Shown here in pieces: positions 20,638 through 29,914 of a DNA stretch of 64,000 nt. The position numbers were made by a program, and so were the translations under genes. Each line of letters starts with the position of its first letter. The first letter of the stretch is position 1. The stretch covers positions 62,001 to 126,000 of the forward strand of contig NZ_AUJG01000005.1 of the NCBI RefSeq assembly GCF_000424105.1. The letters run 5' to 3'. Under the pieces are notes generated by a model. That model did not search any database. It was not told the origin of the DNA and saw only the letters and a list, made by a program, of their open reading frames with translations. Source of the stretch: Lachnospira multipara ATCC 19207. GTDB lineage: Bacteria > Bacillota > Clostridia > Lachnospirales > Lachnospiraceae.

Positions 20638-21723
20638 TCACGTCTTTTTAAATACATTGTCCAGCTGACTTCTTATGTTCTGAAGATTCTCAACCACCTT
20701 CTCATAATCCATTCGCTTTGGACCAATAATTCCTATGGTACCCTTTAAACCATCTGAAAGTTCGTAGGTTGCTGTAACAACGCTGCAATCCTTCATAGAT
20801 TGTACTGGGGTTTCATCACCAATATATACCTGAATTCCTGTATCTTCATGATTCTCATCTCCGACAACCTCTACCGAATCAAGTACTAAACTTGATAAAT
20901 CATTCTTCTCTTCAAGGGCATATATTAGTTCGCTTGCCTTCTCTGAATCGCTTAACTCTGGATATTTGAAAATGTTAGTCGCACCAGAAGTGTAAATCTT
21001 AAGACTGTCTGCTTTACTAATTGTCTCTACGATTGCTGCAAGCACTTCCTTAATCAGGTTATAATGTTCACCTGCTTGAGATTCCATCTTAGAGATAATA
21101 CTAAGATTCATCTCTTCTAAGGTTAAGCCTGTTAAGCTAGTATTTAGTAAAATGTTAAGCTTTAATAGATTCTCTTGTGAGATATCTTCGCTTATCTTAA
21201 TAACCTTATTTCTAATTAGGTTACCTTCCATTACTAAGACTGCTAAAATCTTGTTAGACTCAAGACTTGATAGCTGAATGAACTTTAACTTATTGCCCTT
21301 AAACTTTGGTGTTGAAACCATTGTTGCGTAATTAGTTTGATTTGCTAATACCTTAGCAACATTCTGTAAAAGCTCTTCCACTTTATCAACCTGTTCGTCT
21401 AGGCTTTCCTTCATGTTATCAAGCTCTGCTTCTTTAATAGAAACTTTTGCTTCTCTCTTTGAAACGCTTGATTCTCTCTGCTTCATCATGTCATCAACAT
21501 AGAATCTGTATCCCTTATCTGAAGGAATTCTACCAGCTGATGTATGAGGCTGAACTATATAGCCTAATTCTTCAAGGTCAGCCATTTCATTACGAATTGT
21601 TGCTGAACTTAAATTAACACCTTCAAGCTTAGAAATTGTTCTTGAACCAACTGGCTCACCAGTCTCAAGATAATTCTTAATAATAGCCTTAAGTATCTTT
21701 ACCTTACGTTCATCTAAATCCAT
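20638..21723 (-). CDS. hrcA: Heat-inducible transcription repressor HrcA
   Basis: Repressor that binds CIRCE with help from GroEL. N-terminal winged helix (about 1-75, with GEPVGSRTIS and SSATIRNEMADLEELGY), then the HrcA dimerisation/regulatory domain. I choose the ATG at 21721-21723 (MDLDERKV, 361 residues) rather than the GTG two codons upstream, because AAAGGGG is seven bases from the ATG but abuts the GTG. First gene of hrcA-grpE-dnaK-dnaJ. Confidence 0.95.
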   Translation of the reverse strand: MDLDERKVKILKAIIKNYLETGEPVGSRTISKLEGVNLSSATIRNEMADLEELGYIVQPHTSAGRIPSDKGYRFYVDDMMKQRESSVSKREAKVSIKEAELDNMKESLDEQVDKVEELLQNVAKVLANQTNYATMVSTPKFKGNKLKFIQLSSLESNKILAVLVMEGNLIRNKVIKISEDISQENLLKLNILLNTSLTGLTLEEMNLSIISKMESQAGEHYNLIKEVLAAIVETISKADSLKIYTSGATNIFKYPELSDSEKASELIYALEEKNDLSSLVLDSVEVVGDENHEDTGIQVYIGDETPVQSMKDCSVVTATYELSDGLKGTIGIIGPKRMDYEKVVENLQNIRSQLDNVFKKT

Positions 21724-21757
21724 GGCCACACCCCTTTCTACTAGTCTATTCTACTTG

Positions 21758-21784
21758 TTAGCACTCATTTGATTGGAGTGCTAA
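21758..21784 (-). promoter_or_regulatory. CIRCE operator
   Basis: Perfect CIRCE: TTAGCACTC (21758-21766), nine bases, GAGTGCTAA (21776-21784). It lies between the hrcA promoter and start codon, so HrcA represses its own operon. Confidence 0.98.
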
Positions 21785-21797
21785 TATCATCATAATT

Positions 21798-21826
21798 AAA
21801 ATATCACTCTAGAAACTTAATGTCAA
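21798..21826 (-). promoter_or_regulatory. hrcA operon promoter
   Basis: Minus-strand TTGACA (21821-21826), 17-base spacer, TATTTT (21798-21803), immediately upstream of CIRCE. Confidence 0.8.
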
Positions 21827-21913
21827 CATTTCTACCGTTTTTTTCCATAAACAATTTATAAACTAAATATAAAAGAAATTGCTCACTGTGTGGCTTTAAT
21901 GATACTTAAATTA

Positions 21914-21941
21914 TTGACATTTTCTAATAATATGATATTAT
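21914..21941 (+). promoter_or_regulatory. Promoter of the sortase operon
   Basis: TTGACA (21914-21919), 16-base spacer, TATTAT (21936-21941), about 50 bases before the first ATG. Confidence 0.75.
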
Positions 21942-21993
21942 TAAGTTAAATAATTCGTGAATTAACAACCAAATATCTTAAGGAGGATATACT

Positions 21994-22677
21994 ATGTTTC
22001 TAAAGAAATTAGGAGCTATTTTGGCCACTGCCATATTTAGCTTAAGTTTAATAGTAAGCGTAAAGGCAGCAAGCTTAACAGCAGATGAACAGGCCATTAT
22101 TAGTGCCCTTGCAAATAATAGCATTTCGGCAGGTTATACAACTCAGGTAACAAATTATTTTCTAAGAGATGATGTGGATGTAAGTTCAAGTGATGCAACT
22201 ACCGTAATTAATTATATCAATAACGCGGTTTCGGTAGCTGGCAGTGCCACAAAGGTTTCAGAACTAACAAGCACACAAAAATCTGCATTACTTGATGATT
22301 TAACTGCTGCTTGTAGTGTTTTAGGCCTTAGCGTTTCAGTAGATTCCACAAGCGATATTATCGTTATTACAGATAGCAGTGGAAACACAGTTGCAGTTGC
22401 TGATTATTCAGATGGCACACTAGCAACTACTAATGTTAATAATTATTACACCACAAATAATTACAACAACTCAAGCGACAACTCAGGTAACACTACTAAC
22501 AACTACACAACTACAGGCTCTAGCTCCTCTTCTTCAGGAAGCACAAGTCAATCAGGAGTTATTAAACAAACCGGTATAGATCTTACTATTACATATTCAG
22601 TCATATTTGTTTTAGTTATTGTCCTTGCTGTTTGTTCTTACTTTACCTTTAAAAAAGACCCAACTGAAAGGCAATAA
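21994..22677 (+). CDS. Secreted surface protein with IKQTG sorting-like signal
   Basis: 227 residues, no family recognised. Signal peptide (1-26, ending VKAAS), a folded region of about 120 residues, a low-complexity Asn/Ser/Thr/Tyr linker (about 147-187), then I190-K-Q-T-G194, a hydrophobic segment (about 200-217) and the basic tail FKKDPTERQ. That C-terminal order (pentapeptide, membrane span, charged tail) is that of a cell-wall sorting signal, and IKQTG resembles the LPQTG motif with P replaced by K. The sortase gene starts two bases after its stop, so it is the obvious substrate candidate; it could instead just be a single-pass membrane protein. AAGGAGG precedes the ATG. Confidence 0.8.
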   Translation: MFLKKLGAILATAIFSLSLIVSVKAASLTADEQAIISALANNSISAGYTTQVTNYFLRDDVDVSSSDATTVINYINNAVSVAGSATKVSELTSTQKSALLDDLTAACSVLGLSVSVDSTSDIIVITDSSGNTVAVADYSDGTLATTNVNNYYTTNNYNNSSDNSGNTTNNYTTTGSSSSSSGSTSQSGVIKQTGIDLTITYSVIFVLVIVLAVCSYFTFKKDPTERQ

Positions 22678-22679
22678 AT

Positions 22680-23360
22680 ATGAAATCAAAATCATTTAAG
22701 ATAATAATGGCATATGTAACTATGCCATTATTTTTTAGTTTACTTGGTGTGGGCTTAATCATTTTAATTAGCTTTCCAGTTCTAAGAACTATCTTTACTA
22801 TAGGAAGCGTTGTCACAAGCCCCAATAATAATGCTACAGAGATTAGTTCTGTTATTTATGATGAAAATGTTGCAAGTGAAGCGGAGGCTGTACTTGAAGC
22901 CGATAATATAGAAGAAATTCCACTAGCGGATGTTACAGTGCCTGCAAACTCAACACAATATGGTTATATAAGCTGTGAGCGCATAGGCCTTTCTGCTCCA
23001 CTCTATCTTGGTGATGATGCCAACATTTTACGCAAAGGCATTGGACAATACCTAGGTAGTAGTATGCCGGGTTTTGGAAAGCCTATCCTTGCTTGTGGAC
23101 ACAACACCACCTACTGTCTGCCATTACAGTATATTACTGAGGGGGACATAATTAGCATAAGTACAAACTATGGCCTTTATGAATATCAGGTTAGCGCCGT
23201 GGAGGTCCATCATATGACAGATTGTTCGGCTTTTGATTTATCCAAAGATGAAGAGCAGCTAATCCTTTACACCTGTTATCCTTTTAATCTAATTGGTCAT
23301 AAGGTCAACAGATTATTTATCTATGCCAACAAGATTTCTGGCGCAGATATTATTTATTAA
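22680..23360 (+). CDS. Sortase (class D-like)
   Basis: Cysteine transpeptidase, 226 residues, with one N-terminal membrane segment (about 8-42) and the catalytic domain outside. The triad is intact: H141 in CGHNTT, C199 in YTCYPF and R211 in NRLFIY. The sequence around YGYISCERIGLSAPLYLGD and the TxTC-type YTC fits class D sortases. It cuts a sorting motif and joins the protein to the wall or, in some classes, to other proteins. Start two bases after the upstream stop, so translation is probably coupled. Its likely substrate is the upstream protein. Confidence 0.9.
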   Translation: MKSKSFKIIMAYVTMPLFFSLLGVGLIILISFPVLRTIFTIGSVVTSPNNNATEISSVIYDENVASEAEAVLEADNIEEIPLADVTVPANSTQYGYISCERIGLSAPLYLGDDANILRKGIGQYLGSSMPGFGKPILACGHNTTYCLPLQYITEGDIISISTNYGLYEYQVSAVEVHHMTDCSAFDLSKDEEQLILYTCYPFNLIGHKVNRLFIYANKISGADIIY

Positions 23361-23407
23361 TTGGGGATTTGAAAGAGGCTTAAGTTAAGCACTAAAGGGG
23401 AGATTTT

Positions 23408-24262
23408 ATGGAGGCAACTAGGAAAAAGAAAATAAAAGAATATATAGTTCCAGGAATAGCTTCTTTTATACTGTCTATTCTTCTTACGGTTATGGGATAT
23501 TTAATTGGCACCTACTTTGGCCTTTTTAATAAAGCCTTGGTAATTGATGCCATGAATAAGTCTACTTATTATGAATCGGTTAATAAGTACTGTTACACAG
23601 AAGCCCTTGATTATCTCTACCCTTCTAATTTAGATGAATCTGTTTTAGAAAATGTATTCACTATTAAAAATACCTACAATCAGGGAAAGAATTACCTCCT
23701 TGCAGTTTTAAATGGTGATAGCTATAACATTAACACAGACTATGTAAGAGATACTCTAACAAGTAATATAGAAGCTTATATTCAGTCTAATAACATTCCT
23801 GAGGAGAGTATTGATAGGGGAGGCATTAATAATTTAATAGATCATATATGTCTGATTTATTCAAAAAATCTTTCAGTGTCTTTTCTTTATTATTACAACT
23901 CTCTTAAGGCCATATTTAGGCAGTTAATTGTTTATGGGCTACCTGCCCTAGCACTTTTATCCATTGCCTGCCTACTTGTAATTCTAAGATCTAATAAATG
24001 GTTACATAGGAGTTTAAGATTTGTTTCTTACTCACTACTAGCTGCAACTATTATGACAAGCATCCTGCCACTAGGTCTTTTAATTTCAAAAAAATATCAG
24101 CAATTAAATGTAAGGCCTGTGTATTTTAGTAAAATGCTTGCTAGATATTTAAGGGCTAGTCTTAACATTTACCTTGTTGTTTCTTTAATACTTTTTATAG
24201 GGGCTCTACTTATAATCTGTGTGATCTACTATAAAAAGAAAAGCCTTATGAAGTCTATGTAA
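23408..24262 (+). CDS. Membrane protein of unknown function, sortase operon
   Basis: 284 residues: one membrane helix near the N-terminus (about 14-36), an extracytoplasmic region of about 130 residues rich in Tyr and Asn, then three more helices (about 175-196, 206-228, 253-276) and a short basic tail. No motif recognised. It begins 47 bases after the sortase with GGGGAG upstream and is the last gene before a terminator, so it is probably part of the same surface system, possibly as a membrane partner. Confidence 0.8.
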   Translation: MEATRKKKIKEYIVPGIASFILSILLTVMGYLIGTYFGLFNKALVIDAMNKSTYYESVNKYCYTEALDYLYPSNLDESVLENVFTIKNTYNQGKNYLLAVLNGDSYNINTDYVRDTLTSNIEAYIQSNNIPEESIDRGGINNLIDHICLIYSKNLSVSFLYYYNSLKAIFRQLIVYGLPALALLSIACLLVILRSNKWLHRSLRFVSYSLLAATIMTSILPLGLLISKKYQQLNVRPVYFSKMLARYLRASLNIYLVVSLILFIGALLIICVIYYKKKSLMKSM

Positions 24263-24290
24263 AACAAAGCCTACAAATTAACATGCAAAT

Positions 24291-24335
24291 ACAAATAAAA
24301 GAAGGACTATGCAATCGCATAGTCCTTCTCTTATA
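24291..24335. terminator. Terminator between sortase operon and EAL gene
   Basis: Perfect stem GAAGGACTATGC/GCATAGTCCTTC (24301-24312, 24317-24328). On the minus strand it is followed by TTTTATTT, a good terminator for the EAL gene; on the plus strand the tail TCTTATAA is weaker. Confidence 0.75.
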
Positions 24336-24367
24336 AGAAAGGAATATATTAAAAAGGAAAATTATAT

Positions 24368-25657
24368 CTAATCTCTTTGTCTATGTTGTTTATTATAGCG
24401 TTCCTCAAACTTACTAACTGGAATAGGTTTGTCTATAATATATCCTTGAATTAAATCACATTCATAATCTTTTGCAAGTTCATATTGCAACTCAGTTTCA
24501 ATACCCTCAAATACAATCTTATAGTCGATATCCTTAAGCATTCTGATAAGAGACTTTACAACTACCTTGCCCTTCTCTGTCTTTAGGGACTTGCTAGCAA
24601 ACTTCTTATCAAGCTTAATTGTATCTGCTGGAATTGTAGCAATCTGATTTAAAGAAGAATAACCAGAGCCAAAATCATCTACGCTGACCTGGAAACCAAA
24701 TTCTCTTAATTCATTTGTAGTCTTTAAAATCAAATCACTATTCTCTAAAAAGCTTGATTCTAAAATTTCAAACTCAATATATTTTGGTGCTACATTAAAC
24801 ATTCTCTGTAAGTCCTTCATTCGCTTTACAAAGTCAGGTTTAACATATTCTTGTCTTGCTACATTTACTGAGATAGGCATAAGGTCTCTGCCCTCATCTT
24901 CCCATCTTCTAAGTATTGCAAAGGCTTTCTCTGTCATTAACTTATCAAGAGTACTTATAATACCTGTCTGTTCAAGAGTAGAAATATAATATCTTGGCTC
25001 CACTATATCTCCCTCTTCATCAATGATTCGAGAAAGTAATTCTGCACCCACTACCTTCTTATCCTTAAAAGAAAACTGTGGCTGTAAAAATGCAACGACT
25101 CTATCTTCTTGATGTGCCTTTCTAAATAAATTAGAGGCCTCCATCTCATTTTCTTTATTAATAAATTCATTAGGGTCATAAACCTTATAAGGAATATCTA
25201 GCTTACCCTTAATACTTGCCTTTGCCATCTTAGCTTTATCAAAGGCTTCTCTTAAATCTACATTAGTATCTGAGAAGAAATAAATTCCTGTATATACATG
25301 AATATAAATATCTGGGAACTTATTGTTCATTACCTTCTCAAATTCTTCATTCATCCAAACAATTCGCTTTAATTCATTATCAATATGAATATCCCCTAAA
25401 TCTAAAACTGTTGCAAATTGTTCTGCATCTATTCTACAAGCACAAACGCTTCTTGGATTTCCCACTAAATAATATCTAGCCATATCATCAATGAAGACAT
25501 CACCTGTTTGCTTGCTGTAAAACTTATTGATGTATTTAAAGTTGCTGACATCATTAATAATAATAGCGTATTGGCTAGCATATTTTGATATATGAGCTTT
25601 CGCTCTGTTTAAAAACTCATTAAAATCATATAACCCTGTTATTGAATCTACGCCCAT
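24368..25657 (-). CDS. Cyclic-di-GMP phosphodiesterase (degenerate GGDEF plus EAL)
   Basis: 429 residues, cytoplasmic. N-terminal GGDEF-like domain (about 1-160) whose signature is lost (CRIDAEQF where RxGGDEF is expected), then an EAL domain (about 175-420). EAL residues look complete: GAELLSR (the EAL glutamate kept), the asparagine in SVNVARQ, EFEILES, DDFGSGYSSL, the lysine in TIKLDKKF, EGIE and QGY. It should degrade c-di-GMP; the GGDEF part probably binds GTP as a regulator. No sensor or membrane segment. Start has GGGGTGAAAT upstream. Confidence 0.92.
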   Translation of the reverse strand: MGVDSITGLYDFNEFLNRAKAHISKYASQYAIIINDVSNFKYINKFYSKQTGDVFIDDMARYYLVGNPRSVCACRIDAEQFATVLDLGDIHIDNELKRIVWMNEEFEKVMNNKFPDIYIHVYTGIYFFSDTNVDLREAFDKAKMAKASIKGKLDIPYKVYDPNEFINKENEMEASNLFRKAHQEDRVVAFLQPQFSFKDKKVVGAELLSRIIDEEGDIVEPRYYISTLEQTGIISTLDKLMTEKAFAILRRWEDEGRDLMPISVNVARQEYVKPDFVKRMKDLQRMFNVAPKYIEFEILESSFLENSDLILKTTNELREFGFQVSVDDFGSGYSSLNQIATIPADTIKLDKKFASKSLKTEKGKVVVKSLIRMLKDIDYKIVFEGIETELQYELAKDYECDLIQGYIIDKPIPVSKFEERYNKQHRQRD

Positions 25658-25850
25658 ATTTCACCCCAGAATACAAAATTGCTACTGCACGGTTTAATTG
25701 TTACTGAAATATCTAAAAATATTGTAACACGACAATTATACCAATGCAATAGCAAATTATTATAAAACTATATAAATAAACAAATAGTTCTTAGGCAAAA
25801 AGGTGTCCATTTTTTTCTAAAAGAATTCCTAAAATTTTCTCTTTAAAAAA

Positions 25851-27341
25851 TTAGTTTAAAGAAAGGATATTCTGAACAGTAGCACTCATTTCATTAACTT
25901 CACATACTGTGTCATGAACTACTGGTGCAGTTCTAATTTCTTCAATAGCCTGCGGAACCTTTACCTTACTAATCTTCTCTAATTCATCTACTAATTCGAA
26001 ATCTGATAAAGCATCATACTTCTTATCAATAGCGTTCATTACTGATCTTGTGAACTTATATGGAGAAGCTGTTGAAGCAATAACAGACTTAGTTTCATCC
26101 CCTGTTTCCTTCTTATACTTCTCATAAACTGTTGCTGCAACTGCTGTATGAGTATCAATTACATATCCAGTTTCTTCATAAATCTTTTTAATAGTAGCTG
26201 CATCTTCATTCTCAGAAGCATAGTTACCATAGAAGTCCTTAAGCTCATTCTTCATATCTTCAGTAATTGTATACTTACCAGTCTCTCTTAATTCCTTCAT
26301 TAAGTTAGCATTCTTAGCTGCATCATTACCAGCGATTCTATAGATAAGTCTTTCAAGGTTACTTGAAATTAAGATATCCATAGATGGTGATGTTGTAAGA
26401 ATGAAATCTCTATTCTTATCATATTCGCCTGTCTTAAAGAAGTCGAATAATACCTTGTTCTCATTAGAAGCACAAATAAGCTTATTAATTGGAAGACCCA
26501 TGTTCTTAGCATAATAAGCTGCTAAAATGTTACCAAAGTTACCAGTTGGAACAACGGCATTAATCTTATCTCCAGCCTTAATTTCTCCATTAGCTAATAG
26601 CTGAGCGTAAGCATATACATAGTAAACGATCTGTGGAACTAATCTACCAATATTAATTGAGTTAGCTGATGAGAATTGGAAACCAGCTGCATCCATTCTT
26701 TTTTCTAATTCCTTATCTGCAAAAATCTTCTTAACACCAGTCTGTGCATCATCGAAGTTACCCTTAATAGCAACTACATATGTGTTGTTACCCTTTTGTG
26801 TAACCATCTGCTTTTCCTGAATTGGTGAAACACCATCCTTAGGATAGAATACAATAATCTTAGTACCTGGAACATCAGCAAAACCTGCAAGAGCAGCCTT
26901 ACCTGTATCACCTGATGTAGCTGTAAGGATTACGATATCATTCTTAACATTGTTCTTCTTTGCTGCAGTTGTTAAAAGGTGAGGTAAGATTGAAAGGGCC
27001 ATATCCTTAAATGCGATTGTCTTACCATGGAATAACTCAAGGAAATATGCGCCATCTGCCTTAACAAGTGGAGCCATCTTGTCTGTATCAAACTTAGAAT
27101 CGTAAGCGCTGTTAATACAATGCTTTAACTCATCCTCAGTAAAATCATCTAATAATAACTTCATTACTTCGTAAGCAACTTCTCTGTAAGACATCTTAGA
27201 GAATTCTTCTAATGTCTTATCAAACTTTGGAAGAGAATCAGGAACAAATAAGCCACCATCTGCTGCTAATCCCTTTAAAATTGCCTCGGATGCTTTAACC
27301 TTAACTGAAGCATCTCTTGTGCTGCTGTATAAAATACTCAT
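25851..27341 (-). CDS. thrC: Threonine synthase
   Basis: PLP enzyme converting O-phosphohomoserine to threonine, 496 residues (the long, fungal/enterobacterial-type class). The start is the ATG at 27339-27341 (MSILYSSTRD): an in-frame ATG four codons upstream overlaps the GGAGG that serves this one. Markers: STRD and the GLFVPDSLP block at the N-terminus, PLP-binding lysine in HGKTIAFKDMALS, and TATSGDTGKAAL. Stand-alone gene; no T-box or leader peptide seen. Confidence 0.95.
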   Translation of the reverse strand: MSILYSSTRDASVKVKASEAILKGLAADGGLFVPDSLPKFDKTLEEFSKMSYREVAYEVMKLLLDDFTEDELKHCINSAYDSKFDTDKMAPLVKADGAYFLELFHGKTIAFKDMALSILPHLLTTAAKKNNVKNDIVILTATSGDTGKAALAGFADVPGTKIIVFYPKDGVSPIQEKQMVTQKGNNTYVVAIKGNFDDAQTGVKKIFADKELEKRMDAAGFQFSSANSINIGRLVPQIVYYVYAYAQLLANGEIKAGDKINAVVPTGNFGNILAAYYAKNMGLPINKLICASNENKVLFDFFKTGEYDKNRDFILTTSPSMDILISSNLERLIYRIAGNDAAKNANLMKELRETGKYTITEDMKNELKDFYGNYASENEDAATIKKIYEETGYVIDTHTAVAATVYEKYKKETGDETKSVIASTASPYKFTRSVMNAIDKKYDALSDFELVDELEKISKVKVPQAIEEIRTAPVVHDTVCEVNEMSATVQNILSLN

Positions 27342-27431
27342 AACTACCTCCATTGTAGACCTCTTAGTCTACCATTTTCCTAAAGCTCTTATCTTTTTCC
27401 TTCCTTCATAAATCAAGATAAGTTAGGTAAT

Positions 27432-27461
27432 ATTATACAACATCTAATATAGTAATTACAA
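27432..27461 (-). promoter_or_regulatory. Possible thrC promoter
   Basis: Minus-strand TTGTAA (27456-27461), 18-base spacer, TATAAT (27432-27437), about 90 bases before the thrC ATG. Confidence 0.55.
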
Positions 27462-27602
27462 CAAAAAGTTTTTCTGTGGTGCACATTTGTTTCTAGCTCA
27501 TGGACATAATATATAAATATTTGATAACTTGTATTAAAAATGATACAATATTATTAATATATGACGTGACAATTAAAAAATGTAAAAATAATAGGAGGTC
27601 CT

Positions 27603-28409
27603 ATGGCAACGGGAATTTATAAGGCTTTTAAGAAGGATAAAAGTCCCTACTACAGAGTGTCCATTACTTACAAAAATAAGCATATAAGTCTTGGTAGCTC
27701 TGAGGATTTAGAGACTGCAAAAGCCATCTATAAAGAAGCCACAAGAATTCTAAGATATCCAAAGAAATATTTTGTAAACCCAGATAAGAAAACATCTGGT
27801 TATAAGCTTATGCACATTTCTCTTGCAAAGTATATTAGTTTGGTGAATTTTAGAGATAATGGCATCTATATAAAAACCCCAATTTATCTAGCCAAGAACT
27901 CCTTTATTTATTTTTTATCTGAAAATGTAATTCTAACCTTTTCCATTGATGACCTATTTTACTATAGCAATCACACTATTCAGGCAAGAGGGGGCTACTA
28001 TTTTGTAGCGGATTACGGCCTTCAAACTAGCATACTTTCAAGATATGGGGTTAAGGGGCACTCCATTAAAGGTAAAGACTACATTTTCAAAAATGGAGAC
28101 GAACTAGACTTTAGATATGAAAATCTTCAGGTGATTAATAAATATAATGGAGTAAGTCAGTTTGAAAAAAATGGACGTATTTTTTATAAAACTAAGATTC
28201 ATATTAATGGGGATTTTATTGTAGGTGTATATAATACTGAGGCGGAGGCTGCCCTTGCCTATAATAAGGCCGTTAGTTTATTAGAAAATAAATTGGATAA
28301 AAATTACTGTAAGAATTATATCGAGGGGCTTTCAAATGTAGAATACGCTGCGATTTATAATTCAATACGTCTGAAAAAAAATTTTAGAGACTACGTTGAA
28401 AAACTGTAG
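27603..28409 (+). CDS. AP2-like / HNH-like DNA-binding protein
   Basis: 268 residues, not a family I can name with certainty. The C-terminal part (about 182-255: GVSQFEKNGRIFYKTKIHI, then VGVYNTEAEAALAYNKAV) matches the AP2/ERF-like DNA-binding fold seen in homing endonucleases. The N-terminus (ATGIYKAFKKDKSPYYRVSI, LGSSEDLETAKAIYKEA) looks like a second copy of the same fold. Between them, about 120-180, KNGDELDFRYENLQVI resembles the end of an HNH endonuclease of the NUMOD type, but the expected catalytic histidines are not obvious. GGAGG precedes the ATG. It may be a regulator derived from a homing endonuclease. It is not inserted in another gene. Confidence 0.7.
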   Translation: MATGIYKAFKKDKSPYYRVSITYKNKHISLGSSEDLETAKAIYKEATRILRYPKKYFVNPDKKTSGYKLMHISLAKYISLVNFRDNGIYIKTPIYLAKNSFIYFLSENVILTFSIDDLFYYSNHTIQARGGYYFVADYGLQTSILSRYGVKGHSIKGKDYIFKNGDELDFRYENLQVINKYNGVSQFEKNGRIFYKTKIHINGDFIVGVYNTEAEAALAYNKAVSLLENKLDKNYCKNYIEGLSNVEYAAIYNSIRLKKNFRDYVEKL

Positions 28410-28436
28410 TCTCTAAATTGGAATGTAGTTAAATAT

Positions 28437-29180
28437 CTAGTTTTCATTTCTCATTATGACTGCCTTGTCATAATCAATTAATTCTTCCTCTAGCTTATAG
28501 TTACTATAATAACCGTTGTTATTATAAAGCACTAGAGAATTGGAATTAGCATTCTTTTGCTGTTCTAGAGCTTCACTAGCTGCCTCTATGCCAGCATTCG
28601 CTCCAGTAATGTCTGTTAGAACTTCTGAGGAATCAGATAATTCAAGCTCTGATTCAGATGATAAATAGATATATCCAAGTAAAACGCCCTTAGAATATCT
28701 TGTCTTCATCCCTTGGCTTGAATAAGTCTTGTAACCATCATACTGCTTAATTCCTGTAGAAAGACTATAGCTTTTATAACTAATTGAGTGATCATTGTTA
28801 GCCTCAGTTATAGTTACCTCGTCACCACTAACGCTTTCCACATATGCCACATGGCCGCTACCATAGTAAGACCATACAGCGATTGAGTTTGCTCTTGCTT
28901 CGTCACCGACTTCAAATTCGCCACTGTCTTTTGCGTAATAGTACCACTTTGCTGCATCCCACTTAAAAGGATAATAGCATCCGTTTACTTCACAAGCTCT
29001 ACCATAGGCATACCAAGTACACTGACCATAATAGCCTATCTGTGCAAATATATTGCCGGAATTATAGTATTCGGAATACAAATCCACTTCCTTAGTAGAA
29101 GCAAAACTTTTAACTGAAAGTAAACTAAAGATAAACACAAAAGCCATGAAGCCTGCAAGAGACTTTAAAATTGTTTTCAT
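28437..29180 (-). CDS. Secreted CHAP-domain peptidoglycan amidase
   Basis: 247 residues. Signal peptide (1-28, KSFAS), then a CHAP domain (about 45-150) with catalytic C54 in GQCTWYAYGRA, H110 in GSGHVAYVE and the ITEAN block containing the third polar residue. The C-terminal 70 residues are low complexity and end in YDKAVIMRNEN. It should cut peptide bonds in the cell wall. AGGAGAAT precedes the ATG. The upstream region is filled by a hairpin element (29211-29329). Confidence 0.88.
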   Translation of the reverse strand: MKTILKSLAGFMAFVFIFSLLSVKSFASTKEVDLYSEYYNSGNIFAQIGYYGQCTWYAYGRACEVNGCYYPFKWDAAKWYYYAKDSGEFEVGDEARANSIAVWSYYGSGHVAYVESVSGDEVTITEANNDHSISYKSYSLSTGIKQYDGYKTYSSQGMKTRYSKGVLLGYIYLSSESELELSDSSEVLTDITGANAGIEAASEALEQQKNANSNSLVLYNNNGYYSNYKLEEELIDYDKAVIMRNEN

Positions 29181-29210
29181 TTTAAATTCTCCTAAACTAA
29201 ATAGTCAAGA

Positions 29211-29329
29211 ATCGCTCGCGAGTCTTGCGCGCCGGATTCGGGTCTGCACAGCAGACAAATTCCTGTCCGAATCCGTGCGCATCCTCGCGGAGCGTTTAAC
29301 TCAGTCGGAGCTTGTACTCCGACTGAGTT
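29211..29329. repeat. Palindromic hairpin pair between leuD and the CHAP gene
   Basis: A long imperfect hairpin (29214-29294) built from CGCTCGCGAG-type ends (29214-29222 with 29284-29294), GCGC/GCGC, CGGATTCGG/CCGAATCCG (29233-29241, 29267-29275) and an apical GTCTGC-ACA-GCAGAC. It is followed by a perfect 13-bp stem AACTCAGTCGGAG/CTCCGACTGAGTT (29298-29310, 29317-29329). No T-run on either strand, so neither is a typical terminator. GC-rich in an AT-rich setting. Confidence 0.8.
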
Positions 29330-29409
29330 GAAATTTGTGCCTAACTTATCAGATGCTTCCAATCATACTATAATTTTGTTACAAATGCAATACAAATATT
29401 ACGAAATCT

Positions 29410-29895
29410 TTACTTTTCATTTATGTAATTGATAAGTCCACCAGCGTTTATAAGCTTCTGCATAAACTCTGGAAAGGCCTGTCCTTCATAGGATTTACCT
29501 GTTGTCTTATCGAAGATAATACCTGTATTAAAGTCTACTTCAATGTCATCTCCTGCATTAATTTCCTTTGCAGCAGCTGGACACTCAATGATTGGTAAAC
29601 CAATATTAATAGAATTTCTATAAAAAATTCTTGCAAAGGTTTCTGCAATAACACAAGATACACCTGCTGCCTTAATAGCTATAGGTGCATGTTCTCTTGA
29701 AGAACCACAACCAAAGTTTTTATTAGCCACAATAATATCTCCCTTTGAAACCTTTGAAACAAATTCCTTATCAATATCTTCCATACAATGCTTAGCAAGC
29801 TCAGCTGGATCAGATGAGTTTAAGTATCTTGCTGGAATAATTACGTCTGTATCTACATTATCACCAAATTTAAAAACTTTTCCTTCTGCCTTCAT
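29410..29895 (-). CDS. leuD: 3-isopropylmalate dehydratase, small subunit
   Basis: 161 residues, the small (swivel) subunit of the aconitase-family isomerase of leucine synthesis. Motifs: [16 protein letters not shown] near the N-terminus and [11 protein letters not shown]. It follows leuC by 19 bases. Short bacterial/archaeal type. leuA and leuB are not in the window, so the assignment to leucine rather than another hydro-lyase of the same family rests on the sequence class. Confidence 0.92.
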   Translation of the reverse strand: MKAEGKVFKFGDNVDTDVIIPARYLNSSDPAELAKHCMEDIDKEFVSKVSKGDIIVANKNFGCGSSREHAPIAIKAAGVSCVIAETFARIFYRNSINIGLPIIECPAAAKEINAGDDIEVDFNTGIIFDKTTGKSYEGQAFPEFMQKLINAGGLINYINEK

Positions 29896-29914
29896 ATCAC
29901 TGCCACTCCCTTTC

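Noticed and set aside
27342-27600. T-box leader for thrC
   Set aside because: No T-box sequence (TGGNACCGCG-type) and no terminator hairpin between promoter and start.
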